Shown here piece after piece: positions 25,069-33,738 of a DNA stretch of 64,000 bases (position 1 is its first letter; each line of letters starts with the position of its first letter). The stretch is from Flavobacterium sp. (GTDB lineage Bacteria > Bacteroidota > Bacteroidia > Flavobacteriales > Flavobacteriaceae), in NCBI GenBank assembly GCA_020403245.1, contig JADBYA010000009.1, positions 1 through 64,000 of the forward strand, written 5' to 3'. The notes under the pieces are model-generated. The model was not told where the DNA came from. It worked only from the letters and a program-made list of their open reading frames with translations, and did no database searches. Both the position numbers and the translations under genes were made by a program.

Positions 25069-26136
25069 ATGAAAGTAAAATCTAATTTAAAGGCTGTGGA
25101 TTTCTTCTGTTCTGGCGGAGGAATGAGTTCTGGTATTGTGCATTCAGGTATAAAAATTTTAGCTGGTATTGATTATGATAATACTTGCAAAGAAACCTAC
25201 GAAGCTAATATTAAAGGAGCAAAATTTATTCACGCAGATGTTTTTGAATACAAAGAAGAAACACTCGAAAAAGAACTAAACCTTCAAAAAAATGATGATG
25301 ATTTAGTGCTTATTGGATGTAGTCCATGCCAATTTTGGAGCATTATAAACACAGACCGAGAAAAATCAAGCAAATCTAAAAGTTTACTTGTTGAATTTAG
25401 AAGATTTGTTGAATATTTCAATCCTGGATATGTTGTTGTTGAAAATGTTCCTGGTGTTTTAAGAAGAAAAGATGAAAGTGGATTAGAAGATTTTATTGAC
25501 TGGTTAAACAATCAAGGTTACAAAGTACATTGTAAAATTCATAATGTTTGTGATTATGGTGTTCCACAAAGCAGAAAAAGACTGACTTTAATTGCAAATA
25601 GAATATCTGATTCTGAACTAGAACCTGTGAAATTTGAAGGTAAGAAACTAACTGTTTATGATGTAATTGGAGAACATAATGGTTTTCCAAAAGTTCCTGC
25701 TGGTCATAAAGACGAAACTGACTTTATGCATACGGTTGCTGGTTTAAAACAAATTAACATAAACAGATTAAAATTGACAGAGAAAAACGGTGGTTCTAGG
25801 ATGTCTTATGCTAACAACGAAGATTTAGCACCTAAATGTCACAAAGACGATACGACAAATTTTAAAGATACTTATGGTAGAATATGGTGGGATAGACAAT
25901 CTCCAACAATAACTACAAAGTTCTATAGTATTTCAAATGGTAGATTTGCTCACCCAGAAGAAGACAGGGCAATTTCTCTCCGTGAAGGTGCTGTTTTACA
26001 ATCTTTTCCTAAAGATTATATCTTTAAAGCAAGTAGTGTTGCTAATACTGCAAGAATGATTGGCAATGCAGTTCCTCCTATATATGCTGCCTCAATAGGT
26101 AAAGCAATAATTAAAAATCATCTAAATGCAATTTAG
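25069..26136 (+). CDS. DNA C5-cytosine methyltransferase
   Basis: This 355-residue enzyme has the full set of m5C methyltransferase motifs: I (VDFFCSGGGMSSG, residues 10-22, SAM binding), IV (GCSPCQ with catalytic Cys87), VI (VVENVPG, Glu125-Val127), VIII (QSRKR, 167-171), IX (RQSPTITTKF) and X (IGNAVPPIYAASIGKAI). It would methylate cytosine in a specific site; the target-recognition region lies between VIII and IX (about residues 180-270). No restriction endonuclease is recognisable beside it. Its end overlaps the GHKL ATPase start by 11 nt, so the two are translated together. Confidence 0.93.
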   Translation: MKVKSNLKAVDFFCSGGGMSSGIVHSGIKILAGIDYDNTCKETYEANIKGAKFIHADVFEYKEETLEKELNLQKNDDDLVLIGCSPCQFWSIINTDREKSSKSKSLLVEFRRFVEYFNPGYVVVENVPGVLRRKDESGLEDFIDWLNNQGYKVHCKIHNVCDYGVPQSRKRLTLIANRISDSELEPVKFEGKKLTVYDVIGEHNGFPKVPAGHKDETDFMHTVAGLKQININRLKLTEKNGGSRMSYANNEDLAPKCHKDDTTNFKDTYGRIWWDRQSPTITTKFYSISNGRFAHPEEDRAISLREGAVLQSFPKDYIFKASSVANTARMIGNAVPPIYAASIGKAIIKNHLNAI

Positions 26137-29044
26137 AACCAAAGCAAGAGCAGTCGATTTATTGGGTAAAGGACAAATTGCCGATTTACCCACAGCTATA
26201 ACAGAGTTATGGAAAAACGGCTATGACGCTTATGCAGATAATTTAACTGCGGAAATATATCTTCCTGGCTATAAAGGCTTAAACAACCCATTGTTTGTTA
26301 TGACAGATGATGGCAAAGGCATGTCTCGAAACGATATTTTTGAAAAATGGTTAGTTCTTGGAACTGATTCTAAAAGTAGAGCTACTCTTGAAGAAAAAGA
26401 AAGTGAAGAAACCCTTTGGAAAAAACCTAGAATTAAAGCTGGTGAAAAAGGAATTGGTCGTTTATCTGTTGCGTTTTTAGGAAATCCAATGTTAATGTTT
26501 ACCAAAAAACAGGGACATCCTTTACAAGCATTATTTTTTGACTGGAGATTACTTGAAAACTACAACCTGTTTCTTGAAGATATAAATATTCCTGTTGAAA
26601 ATATTGATTCAATTATTGATTTTTCGGCGAAGTTCACAAAGTTAAAAGAGTCCTTTTTAAAAAATTTCCCTGAAGAGGATGAGAATGGTGATATAAAAAA
26701 TGAAGAGGAAATAGGTGTCTGGGAAGAAAGTCAATTAAAACTTAAAAACGAAATTGAAAATTCTGTAAAAAAATGCTATTTACCTGAGTTTTTAGAAAAC
26801 AAACTTCTTGAAGACCTAGTTAATTTAGATAAAAATAATGGGACAAAGTTTATAATATTTGAACCTATTGACCAGATTATTGAGTTAACCAATAAAGATG
26901 ATGATTTTGAAGATTCAAGACAATTTGTTTTATCAAGTTTATCAGGTTTTACAAATGTATTTAAAAATGATGATGTTCCTATAAAAACATTTGTTCCTAT
27001 TCATAAAGATGAAAATCAGGAGTATGATTTTCTGAACTCTCAGGGGAAATTTTTTGAATCTAAAGATTATGAATTAGCTGATATTTTAATTGATGGAAAT
27101 TTTGATGGGCATGGAAACTTTAATGGAAAATTAAGGTTTTATGACACAATAATTGATTATAATTATACTAATCCAAGAAAAAAAGATGCTAGAAATTTTT
27201 ACGGTTTGGTTCCAATCAAATTAGGTTATAGTCAAGGTGAAGAATCTTCATCAAAACTTGATGAAGTAGCATTTGATAGAATTAGAAAAAAAGTTCTTAA
27301 TTATGGTGGACTTTATATTTATAGAGATAATTTTAGAGTGCTACCTTATGGTAGGCAAAATGCAGATTTTTTAAGATTTGAAGAACGAAGATCAAAAAGA
27401 GCTGGGTCATTTTACTTTTCATACCGAAGAATGTTTGGTTATTTAGGTTTGTCAAGAAATAATAATCCAAACTTAAAAGATAAATCAAGTCGAGAAGGAT
27501 TAATAAATAATGGCTCATATAGGGCATTTGAAGCAGATTTAATTGCATTTTTTATTGATTTAGCTCAAGAGTTCTTTAGTGATAAAGCCAAACAATCAAT
27601 ATTTCTTGATAAAAAAGAACAAGTAAGGGAGCAATCAGAAGCTATTAAAGCTGACAAAAAAAGAGAAACTTATGAAAAAGTTCAATTTTCAAAAGATTTA
27701 AATTCTTATTTAGACAGATTTGAGAAATACCAAAATAATTACCAAGATCTATTAAATCAATTAGAAGAAAAAACCAATCAAAGTGATGTTTTATATTCTG
27801 ATATTGAAGATCTTTTAGACAAACTAAATTCACTTGATATTGAATACAAAAGTCTATTACCCAAAATACCTAAACGATACAAACCAACTGACACTCAGTT
27901 AGACCGATTAGATAAATTTGAAAGCAAACTGATTAAGTTCAACGATACTATTAAAAAAGACAGTGCTCAATTAATGGTTCGTGTTCAAGAAAAATTAGAA
28001 GTTAAAGAATTAAAAATGGAGTTTGTAAAGAACTTCCAAAAATATAATGGAACTCTTGAAAGATTGATTTCTGATAACAGAGATATTCTGAAAACTAAAT
28101 TTGATGCTTTATTAAAAGATTATTCGGCTAGATCAAAAAGAATTATAGAAGATTTCAATTCAGATAAAGAACAAATCATAGAATCTATTAATTCAAAAGA
28201 TTCGGTAAAATTACAAACAGAAAAAGTATCAAATAAGTTTGAATATTTAAGAGAACAAGTAGTTAAGGAGTTATTACCACTTATAGAACATTTAAATAAA
28301 TTGAGTTTTGATTTAGATGAAGAATTAGTGCAAGGCGCATACAAAGCAGAATACGATTCAATGAAGTATCAATGGGATCAAACTAGGGAAACTGCTCAAC
28401 TTGGTGTTGCAGTTGAAATAATTGACCACGAATTCAATCAATTATATGCAAAAATCAATCACGCAATTGATAAATTGAGTAATGATAATTTGTTTACTGA
28501 TGTAGAGCAATTCAAATTCTTAAAACAAAATTTCAAGCAATTAGAAGACAAATATGATTTGTTATCACCTCTTTATAGAATATCTGGTGTAATTGCAAAA
28601 GACATTGAGTGTAATGAAATATTCAAATACCTAAATAAATTCTTTACTTCAAAATTGAGTAATAATAATGTGATTTTTGAAGAAACTTCAGCTTTCAAAA
28701 ATCATATCATTAACATTAAAGAACCTGTAATTCATACTGTTTTTATAAACATCATAAATAATGCTTTGTATTGGTTAAGAAATTCAAAGACAAAGCATAT
28801 TAAACTTGATTATTTCAAAGACACTAATGAAATAATTATTATGAATTCTGGTCAACGAATTGAAGACCATCGCTTAGAAAAAATCTTTCAACTTTTTTAT
28901 TCCAATAGACCAAACGGAAGAGGAATTGGCCTTTATTTATCGAAGCAAAGCTTAAATGAATGTTATTTTGATGTTTATGCAACAAATGATAAAAATTACA
29001 ATTTGTTAAACGGTGCCTGTTTTGTTATTAAGCCTTTAAATTAG
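26126..29044 (+). CDS. Large protein with MORC-like GHKL ATPase and histidine-kinase-like C terminus
   Basis: A 972-residue protein with two GHKL-type modules. N-terminal: N box ITELWKNGYDA (Glu27, Asn31, Asp34), G1 DDGKGM (61-66), G2 GEKGIGRLS (106-114), the MORC/Hsp90-like pattern. The middle (about 500-760) is long coiled coil. At 760-790 VAVEIIDHEFNQLYAKI resembles an H box with His768. The C terminus is histidine-kinase-like: N box INIINNALYWL (about 874-884), NSGQRIE, F box, and G2 GRGIGLYLSK (about 931-940). GHKL ATPases of this kind have been reported next to methylases in predicted restriction-modification operons. A receiver-like protein is encoded 4 bp downstream, so sensing plus phosphotransfer is plausible but unproven. 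Confidence 0.8.
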   Translation: MQFRTKARAVDLLGKGQIADLPTAITELWKNGYDAYADNLTAEIYLPGYKGLNNPLFVMTDDGKGMSRNDIFEKWLVLGTDSKSRATLEEKESEETLWKKPRIKAGEKGIGRLSVAFLGNPMLMFTKKQGHPLQALFFDWRLLENYNLFLEDINIPVENIDSIIDFSAKFTKLKESFLKNFPEEDENGDIKNEEEIGVWEESQLKLKNEIENSVKKCYLPEFLENKLLEDLVNLDKNNGTKFIIFEPIDQIIELTNKDDDFEDSRQFVLSSLSGFTNVFKNDDVPIKTFVPIHKDENQEYDFLNSQGKFFESKDYELADILIDGNFDGHGNFNGKLRFYDTIIDYNYTNPRKKDARNFYGLVPIKLGYSQGEESSSKLDEVAFDRIRKKVLNYGGLYIYRDNFRVLPYGRQNADFLRFEERRSKRAGSFYFSYRRMFGYLGLSRNNNPNLKDKSSREGLINNGSYRAFEADLIAFFIDLAQEFFSDKAKQSIFLDKKEQVREQSEAIKADKKRETYEKVQFSKDLNSYLDRFEKYQNNYQDLLNQLEEKTNQSDVLYSDIEDLLDKLNSLDIEYKSLLPKIPKRYKPTDTQLDRLDKFESKLIKFNDTIKKDSAQLMVRVQEKLEVKELKMEFVKNFQKYNGTLERLISDNRDILKTKFDALLKDYSARSKRIIEDFNSDKEQIIESINSKDSVKLQTEKVSNKFEYLREQVVKELLPLIEHLNKLSFDLDEELVQGAYKAEYDSMKYQWDQTRETAQLGVAVEIIDHEFNQLYAKINHAIDKLSNDNLFTDVEQFKFLKQNFKQLEDKYDLLSPLYRISGVIAKDIECNEIFKYLNKFFTSKLSNNNVIFEETSAFKNHIINIKEPVIHTVFINIINNALYWLRNSKTKHIKLDYFKDTNEIIIMNSGQRIEDHRLEKIFQLFYSNRPNGRGIGLYLSKQSLNECYFDVYATNDKNYNLLNGACFVIKPLN

Positions 29045-29048
29045 AATT

Positions 29049-30650
29049 ATGAGTTACGAAGAAAAAGCATTTGAAATTATAAAAAAATCAATAAAATCTG
29101 CAATTTTTATTGATGAAAAAGCAAGAACTTTTTTTCAAAAAAATGAAGATTTAGTTGGGTCAAGAGAAGAATCACTTTCTGAGGAACTTTATCAAAATTT
29201 TAAAAGCAGTGGCATTTCATTAGATATCCATAAGTATGTAAATAATGATGAAAATAACACTAATCTAAAAAATTATCTTTTTGAGGATCGAGATTTGGTT
29301 CTTTTAGATTGGAATTTAGATGATCAATCCGGCGAATTATTCTCTTTAGAATTGCTAGCAGATATTGTTAGCAGACCTCACATACATTTTTGTGCTATTT
29401 ACACATCTGAAAAAGGACAGAAATTAGACCATGTATTTAATAACTTATTGTCATTTTTTTCAGATGAAACAGAAGAATATTACACTGAAATTAAAGAAAA
29501 AATAGAAGGTGTAGAAGGTATCTCAGAAATTATAGATGATTTACATTTTATAAATATTAATAGAAATTCTATAGAGTGTAAAAAGAAACTTGGTTATTTA
29601 TTTCAAAATAAAAAAGAAATATTAGAAAAAATTTTTGAAATTGTTGGTGATGAAGACAAAAAATGCGCTTTGATAAAAGCATCAATTTCACAAATGACAA
29701 CCTATAAGTCAAAAACTCAAAATATTTGTCCAAGTATAGTTTCTATTGAGAATAAAACTCTTGTCATTGACAATACAATAATAACTATTCTCAATAAAGA
29801 AGAAAATAGTCCAGATGATTTATTGAAGAATTTATCTGCTCAAATCACTAAACAAAATACAAGCTTCACACAACTTCTTGGTTTAGAAATGCAGTCAATT
29901 TTTTCAAGAAGTAGTGCTTTTATAGATTCCAATTTACTTCATTTTACTAAAGATGCTTTACTTTATCACAGAGAGAACTATAAAAAAGAAGGGTTACAAC
30001 ATTTTTTTCCAGAGTTTATAAAAGAGATTATGTTAGAAAAAGCTAATCTTAATTTGAGAAATATACCAATCTCATTATTAGAAGATGCTTTTTTAGATTC
30101 TGAAAATAATAATTCAATTCCAGATGATAGTGAATTAATAGCAATGAATATCTTTTATAACTCTACTAAATTAAAAAATGATAATAAACTAAATTTTGGA
30201 GATGTTTTTAAAAAAGAAGGAGAAGAAGAATACTTAATTTGTATTACCGCTTTATGTGATTGTTTGAGACCAGACAAAATAGACAATTCTTTTTTCTTTG
30301 CTAAAGGTGGACCTATTAAACCAAGTGATGCATTAAAACTTGGTGACACTGCTTTTATAAGTTATTTAAGCGAAAGACAAATGGTAAAGTGGACAGATGT
30401 TAATACAATAATTGATGCCAATCATCACAAATACAGTCCTGTTTATATTAAACCTATTCAATTTTCAATAATTGAGACACAATTTAGTAAAGAAGGTGAA
30501 TTAAGTTTTTATTATCTCAAACCTAATGGGGAAAAAGATTCTTTTCAAGCTAAATATATAACTACTATAAAATCAAATTACACTCAAAGAATTGCCAATC
30601 ATGCATTTTCTTATCCTATTAGAGTTGGAGTAGATTTTGTAAAGAAATAG
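29049..30650 (+). CDS. Receiver-like protein of the methyltransferase/GHKL operon
   Basis: This 533-residue protein begins with a response-regulator-like fold: SAIFIDEKA supplies the acidic pocket (Asp22, Glu23), DRDLVLLDWNLDDQSG places an Asp (Asp87) at the end of the third strand where phosphorylation occurs, and IHFCAIYTSEK supplies the Thr/Ser-Lys region. The next ~400 residues are helical with no DNA-binding motif I can name. The last ~110 residues (GDVFKKEGEEEYLICITALCDCLRP onward) are beta-rich. It resembles the divergent receivers found in defence operons (Response_reg_2-like), not transcriptional regulators. It is likely the partner of the upstream kinase-like protein and possibly the effector; no nuclease motif was found. 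Confidence 0.68.
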   Translation: MSYEEKAFEIIKKSIKSAIFIDEKARTFFQKNEDLVGSREESLSEELYQNFKSSGISLDIHKYVNNDENNTNLKNYLFEDRDLVLLDWNLDDQSGELFSLELLADIVSRPHIHFCAIYTSEKGQKLDHVFNNLLSFFSDETEEYYTEIKEKIEGVEGISEIIDDLHFININRNSIECKKKLGYLFQNKKEILEKIFEIVGDEDKKCALIKASISQMTTYKSKTQNICPSIVSIENKTLVIDNTIITILNKEENSPDDLLKNLSAQITKQNTSFTQLLGLEMQSIFSRSSAFIDSNLLHFTKDALLYHRENYKKEGLQHFFPEFIKEIMLEKANLNLRNIPISLLEDAFLDSENNNSIPDDSELIAMNIFYNSTKLKNDNKLNFGDVFKKEGEEEYLICITALCDCLRPDKIDNSFFFAKGGPIKPSDALKLGDTAFISYLSERQMVKWTDVNTIIDANHHKYSPVYIKPIQFSIIETQFSKEGELSFYYLKPNGEKDSFQAKYITTIKSNYTQRIANHAFSYPIRVGVDFVKK

Positions 30651-30896
30651 GCTCTTTTTATACAAATGTTAATTTAAATACTATAGGATAATAAATTCCA
30701 CCCCTTCCCTCCGCCCCAAAAAAAATTACTGTCACAGTTTTTGTCCCAGCGCACATCAAGCACTTTGCCTGTTGGTTATGACGTTTGTCTTTTCTATTAA
30801 AAGCGATTTAACCATCAGTCAAAGAGCTTGCCCCACACACAAACAAAAACACGTACGCTTCGCAACTTGCGCCAGTAATTTATTTCCCCAAGCTTC

Positions 30897-30981
30897 TTTA
30901 CATAATGTGGCATTATAGTTCATAAAGAAACACCCTGCTACTAATGAAGTAAATGGATGAACTATAATAACATTATGTAAA
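30897..30981. repeat. Inverted pair of 25-27-bp sites (TTTACATAATG...TATAGTTCAT)
   Basis: The left site 30897-30923 reads TTTACATAATG, TGGCA, TTATAGTTCAT. The right site 30957-30981 is its reverse complement with a two-base shorter centre. They are separated by 33 bp. The arm-centre-arm form is reminiscent of recombinase sites of the Xer/dif type, but it could equally be a plain hairpin. Confidence 0.6.
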
Positions 30982-31006
30982 AAAGCCGCTCACCCAAGGC
31001 GCTTGC

Positions 31007-31081
31007 CAGTGGCTCCAGGACAACTTTTTTCTATGCTTCCTCGCACCAGCCTGCATAGAAAAAAACCATCCTTTGCCACTG
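31007..31081. repeat. Nested hairpin
   Basis: Outer arms CAGTGGC (31007-31013) and GCCACTG (31075-31081), inner arms TTTTTTCTATGC (31025-31036) and GCATAGAAAAAA (31053-31064), with a 16-nt loop. The nested symmetry indicates a structured transcript or a palindromic mobile element. Confidence 0.65.
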
Positions 31082-31310
31082 TCTTCAACAACGTTCGCTA
31101 TTTCATAGGAAACTTTACGGTTTTCATTACTTTTAAAAACGTTCACGTTAACTGTTTTTAGCAACTTTGTGTTTAAATCGGTTAGTAGAGTTTACCCTGA
31201 GCTTGTCGAAGGGCATTGCTTTTGTAAGTAATAAAATGGCTTTCAATTTAAGTTGTTTGCCTATGGTTAAAGCCATTTTATTACCCACAAAACCAAAATC
31301 CCCAGTAAGA

Positions 31311-31491
31311 GTATCATTTTTTTTTGCCAGATAATAAGAAGTAATTGCTCCACCGAAAAAGCTGATGCCATAACGTTTTTTAAGATAATTTGCTGCTTAC
31401 TGAACACTGCGACTGCCAACTGGATTTCAGGCATCAGTTTTTCCACTAAAGCAATCAGAAACATACCAATAAGCAAATAAAAAAATGATAC
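31311..31491. repeat. Long-range inverted repeat
   Basis: GTATCATTTTTTT at 31311-31323 and AAAAAAATGATAC at 31479-31491 are perfect inverted arms of 13 bp. The left part GAGTATCA...GCCAGATAA recurs as a direct repeat in the hairpin at 31667. Confidence 0.55.
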
Positions 31492-31666
31492 CCATACTTG
31501 CGCTACTGCCCCATCGCACTAGGTAAGTTTAGTTTATGCTGAGCCTGACGAAGTACATTGTTTTTTGAAGATGCTTTCCATTTCCACAACACATTTTCTG
31601 CAAACTGAAAACTGCGACTGCCAACTGACTTTTAGGCATCCTCAAAAATCAAATCCGTAAGAAAGA

Positions 31667-31744
31667 GTATCAAATTCTTTGGCCAGATAAAAAGCGTTTT
31701 TTATTGTTTTATTTGTTTTTTTATCCATCCAAAGAATTTGATAC
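31667..31744. repeat. Perfect 16-bp inverted repeat hairpin
   Basis: GTATCAAATTCTTTGG (31667-31682) and CCAAAGAATTTGATAC (31729-31744) are exact reverse complements enclosing 46 bp, with further inner pairing (GATAAAAA with TTTTTTATC). Confidence 0.7.
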
Positions 31745-31875
31745 CCTTTCCGAAGACGTCTATTTTTCAAATCAACACCCATTCTTTCAAACAAATTCCG
31801 ATTATACGATGTCGTTTAGTATTTGAAATCAAAACAAAAAATAAAAAAAAAGAGAGCAAAGATAAGTTCCAGGTA

Positions 31876-32020
31876 TTCAAAAAAGCAAATTCAAGCCCTG
31901 CGGGTTTCAGAAAAAATCTCCACCCAAACAGTTTCAAAACACATTTTACATCTGATTAGACGTTGCCGATTTCAATCACTTATCGGGTAGTATTTTTTCT
32001 GAAAAACTTGCTTTTTTGAA
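31876..32020. repeat. Two-block inverted repeat hairpin
   Basis: TTCAAAAAAGCAA (31876-31888) pairs with TTGCTTTTTTGAA (32008-32020), and TTTCAGAAAAAAT (31905-31917) pairs with ATTTTTTCTGAAA (31992-32004). Both are exact and nested in order, giving a long interrupted stem with a ~74-nt apical part. Confidence 0.65.
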
Positions 32021-32208
32021 ACCTTCCACTTGGACGAATGGCTTTCTTTTTTTCTTTTTTTTCTTTTGAAATGAATATTCTTCGCTTCCGATTTTAAATA
32101 ACATTTAGCGAAAAAAATTTTAATAGGCGGAGCGTAGCGAGGCACACCTGCATTCATCAGAAACACCACAGAAAATTAGAAAATAAACTAATTTTTAAAT
32201 CCCAAGCC

Positions 32209-32631
32209 ATGATGAATTTTATCGTTAAAACCCACAAGAAGGACACCATTTACAACAAACCGCACTTTTTTGTTTTAAACAAAGGAATGAACAGCGGTAA
32301 GCCACAAAATGAGCCATTCACAAACAGTTTCGTAATCATATTTGATAGTGAAACTGATTGCGAAAATATTTTTTGGATTGCATTCAGCTTGTGGAAATCT
32401 AAATTCTGGTACCAGCATTTAGTAGGCTCTGTGATTTCGTTTTTACGTCTTACTGATTTTAAAAGAGAGTTTTTTCCAAAATCAAAGCTCTTGATGGAGG
32501 AACACGAAGCACATTTGAAGCATGTTGAAGCTTTAAAACTTCTTGAATTAAAAGAAAAACAATTTCACGAAAACATCAATTTAATCAACGATATGCGTAG
32601 AGTTATTGTGCATCGCTATTGTAACAGATAA
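32209..32631 (+). CDS. DUF6943-like accessory protein
   Basis: A 140-residue soluble protein. The start FIVKTHKKDTIYNKPHFFVLNKGMNSGKPQNEPFTNSFVI followed by NIFWIAFSLWKSKFWYQHLVGSVISFLR matches my memory of the DUF6943 family of Bacteroidota, whose function is unknown. The C-terminal third is helical. An ATG two codons after the one chosen is also possible. It is followed by another small gene and belongs to an accessory set with the DUF5675 gene. Confidence 0.62.
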   Translation: MMNFIVKTHKKDTIYNKPHFFVLNKGMNSGKPQNEPFTNSFVIIFDSETDCENIFWIAFSLWKSKFWYQHLVGSVISFLRLTDFKREFFPKSKLLMEEHEAHLKHVEALKLLELKEKQFHENINLINDMRRVIVHRYCNR

Positions 32632-32659
32632 TTTATTTATAATCCTTAAAATCAATTCT

Positions 32660-32839
32660 ATGAGTGTATTTTTATTATTTCAAACCGATAGTTGGAAGTC
32701 AAAAGCATCAAGAGTTTTCTTTGGTGCTTTTGATAGCAGAACAAAAGCATTAGACTATGCAAAATACAACGATTTGTATTGGTATAATTCAGAAGTTGTA
32801 GTGGTTGAGGTGATACTCAATCAATTTGGAGAAATCTAA
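32660..32839 (+). CDS. Small hypothetical protein (59 aa)
   Basis: The ATG at 32660 gives MSVFLLFQTDSWKSKASRVF followed by FGAFDSRTKALDYAK and VVVVEVILNQFGEI, a compact alpha/beta protein of 59 residues. The pattern (FGAFDSRTKALDYA...) looks like a real conserved small protein, not a chance frame. It follows the DUF6943-like gene by 28 bp and is followed by a hairpin. Confidence 0.55.
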   Translation: MSVFLLFQTDSWKSKASRVFFGAFDSRTKALDYAKYNDLYWYNSEVVVVEVILNQFGEI

Positions 32840-32845
32840 AAATTA

Positions 32846-32873
32846 AAAAAGCCAGGTCTCACGACATGGCTTT
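32846..32873 (+). terminator. Hairpin after the small gene
   Basis: AAAGCCA and TGGCTTT arms around GGTCTCACGACA form a short stem after the 32839 stop; only a short T run follows, so it may be a weak terminator. Confidence 0.5.
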
Positions 32874-32898
32874 CATCTTATTTAACCCTAAGAGCAAT

Positions 32899-32917
32899 AT
32901 TCCCGAAATTTCGGAAT
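32899..32917. repeat. Palindromic repeat ATTCCCGAAATTTCGGAAT
   Basis: A near-perfect palindrome of the TCCCGAARTTTCGGGA type. A relative is found in frame inside leuS (50290-50307). Here it lies between convergent genes. Confidence 0.65.
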
Positions 32918-32927
32918 AGGTCTAAAC

Positions 32928-33104
32928 TTATTTTTTGTGCTTCTTATTTAGGATTTTAAGCAGTAACGAAATCGTAAAACTCACAACCGCTCCAACAGTA
33001 GCTAGTATAACCGTTTTTGCAATATCATGAGAGGAAAGATTAGGTACAATACTTAAAAATGTGCCTCCAGCAGTTCCCATCAATGTGGGATTATTTGCTG
33101 TCAT
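32928..33104 (-). CDS. Small membrane protein, holin-like
   Basis: I use the ATG at 33104 (58 residues: MTANNPTLMGTAGGTFLSIV, a membrane helix TVILATVGAVVSFTISLLL, and the basic tail KILNKKHKK). It overlaps the end of the upstream small gene by 14 nt in another frame. A single helix plus a Lys-rich tail is holin-like, but I cannot assign a family. Confidence 0.5.
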   Translation of the reverse strand: MTANNPTLMGTAGGTFLSIVPNLSSHDIAKTVILATVGAVVSFTISLLLKILNKKHKK

Positions 33105-33306
33105 CGGTTGTAGTAAGCTGACTTGCAGCTGACAAAACTCCTCCAGCCACTGCAACATAACCACCTACAGTAGTTACAATGGCAGGCAGAGCTATAGGAG
33201 CTGCTAAAATAGTTCCACCAACGGCAGCCAATGCTAACCCAACAGTTCGAAGCACTTTAAAAAACTTTGGCGTAGGAGCTTTTGCTCTATTAATGATTTT
33301 TTTCAT
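33091..33306 (-). CDS. Small hydrophobic protein
   Basis: A 71-residue protein with basic N terminus MKKIINRAKAPTPKFFKVLR, then two hydrophobic Gly/Ala-rich stretches (VGLALAAVGGTILAAPIALP and IVTTVGGYVAVAGGVLSAAS). It is probably a membrane protein. It is followed with overlap by the holin-like gene and preceded by the DUF5675 gene, all on the minus strand. Confidence 0.52.
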   Translation of the reverse strand: MKKIINRAKAPTPKFFKVLRTVGLALAAVGGTILAAPIALPAIVTTVGGYVAVAGGVLSAASQLTTTDDSK

Positions 33307-33342
33307 AATTAATTTTTATTGTCATTCCCGCATCGGCGGAAA

Positions 33343-33738
33343 TCAAGATTGGATAAGTATTTCAACACTTTCTTTATTGTCCAAAGCTTTGTAAATAATT
33401 GCTTTTACCTTCGCAAAGGCTTTTCTAGACATCAAACCTAAACCAGGTCCAGAAAGTTTAGTAACAGGAGCAATACAACCTTGCAATTCCTTTTGAGCAT
33501 TATTGGCAGGATGAAAAAGAATAAACTTTCTATTCGGTACATTCACCAATTCCAAATGCCATTTGTATTTTGCACTGTATCGCTTTCTAATAAAATATTT
33601 CCCTTCAGGAATGCAGGAAACCTTCGTTTCGTTCATCTTCCATGGCAATTCAATAGTATTACTAAGCAATTTGCCTTCGCATTCGAGTTTACCATTAGTT
33701 CCATCAGGGAAATAAGTTCTAGTGAGCAATAAAACCAT
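33343..33738 (-). CDS. DUF5675 family protein
   Basis: This 131-residue protein matches the DUF5675 pattern of phage-like and accessory regions: LLLTRTYFPDGTNGKLECEG, NTIELPWKMNETKVSCIPEGKYFIRKRYS, then RKFILFHPANNAQKELQGCIAP. The FHPAN...GCI pair resembles the His/Cys arrangement of L,D-transpeptidase-like folds, hinting at cell-wall chemistry. Its ATG overlaps the stop of the upstream gene (TAATG). Confidence 0.78.
   Translation of the reverse strand: MVLLLTRTYFPDGTNGKLECEGKLLSNTIELPWKMNETKVSCIPEGKYFIRKRYSAKYKWHLELVNVPNRKFILFHPANNAQKELQGCIAPVTKLSGPGLGLMSRKAFAKVKAIIYKALDNKESVEILIQS

Larger units (their letters stand above)
30651..32208. other. Gene-poor, hairpin-rich region
   Basis: This 1.56-kb stretch holds no convincing gene. 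It contains at least five long inverted repeats (listed separately), a duplicated ~35-bp segment around ACTGCGACTGCCAACTG (31400-31434 and 31605-31640), and two dispersed repeats. Short open frames across it (for example 30973-31164 and 31267-31476 on the minus strand) run through hairpin arms. It separates the methyltransferase operon from the DUF6943/DUF5675 gene set and may be an insertion hot spot or junction of mobile elements. Confidence 0.6.

Noticed and set aside
30973..31164. 63-residue minus-strand frame
   Set aside because: It runs through both arms of the nested hairpin at 31007-31081 and has no recognisable protein pattern.
31267..31476. 69-residue minus-strand frame
   Set aside because: It lies within inverted and direct repeats; composition is that of repeat DNA.
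31738..32169. Short frames on both strands (31738-31959 plus, 31972-32169 minus)
   Set aside because: They are the two arms of one large inverted repeat, so each mirrors the other; low-complexity Lys/Ser content.
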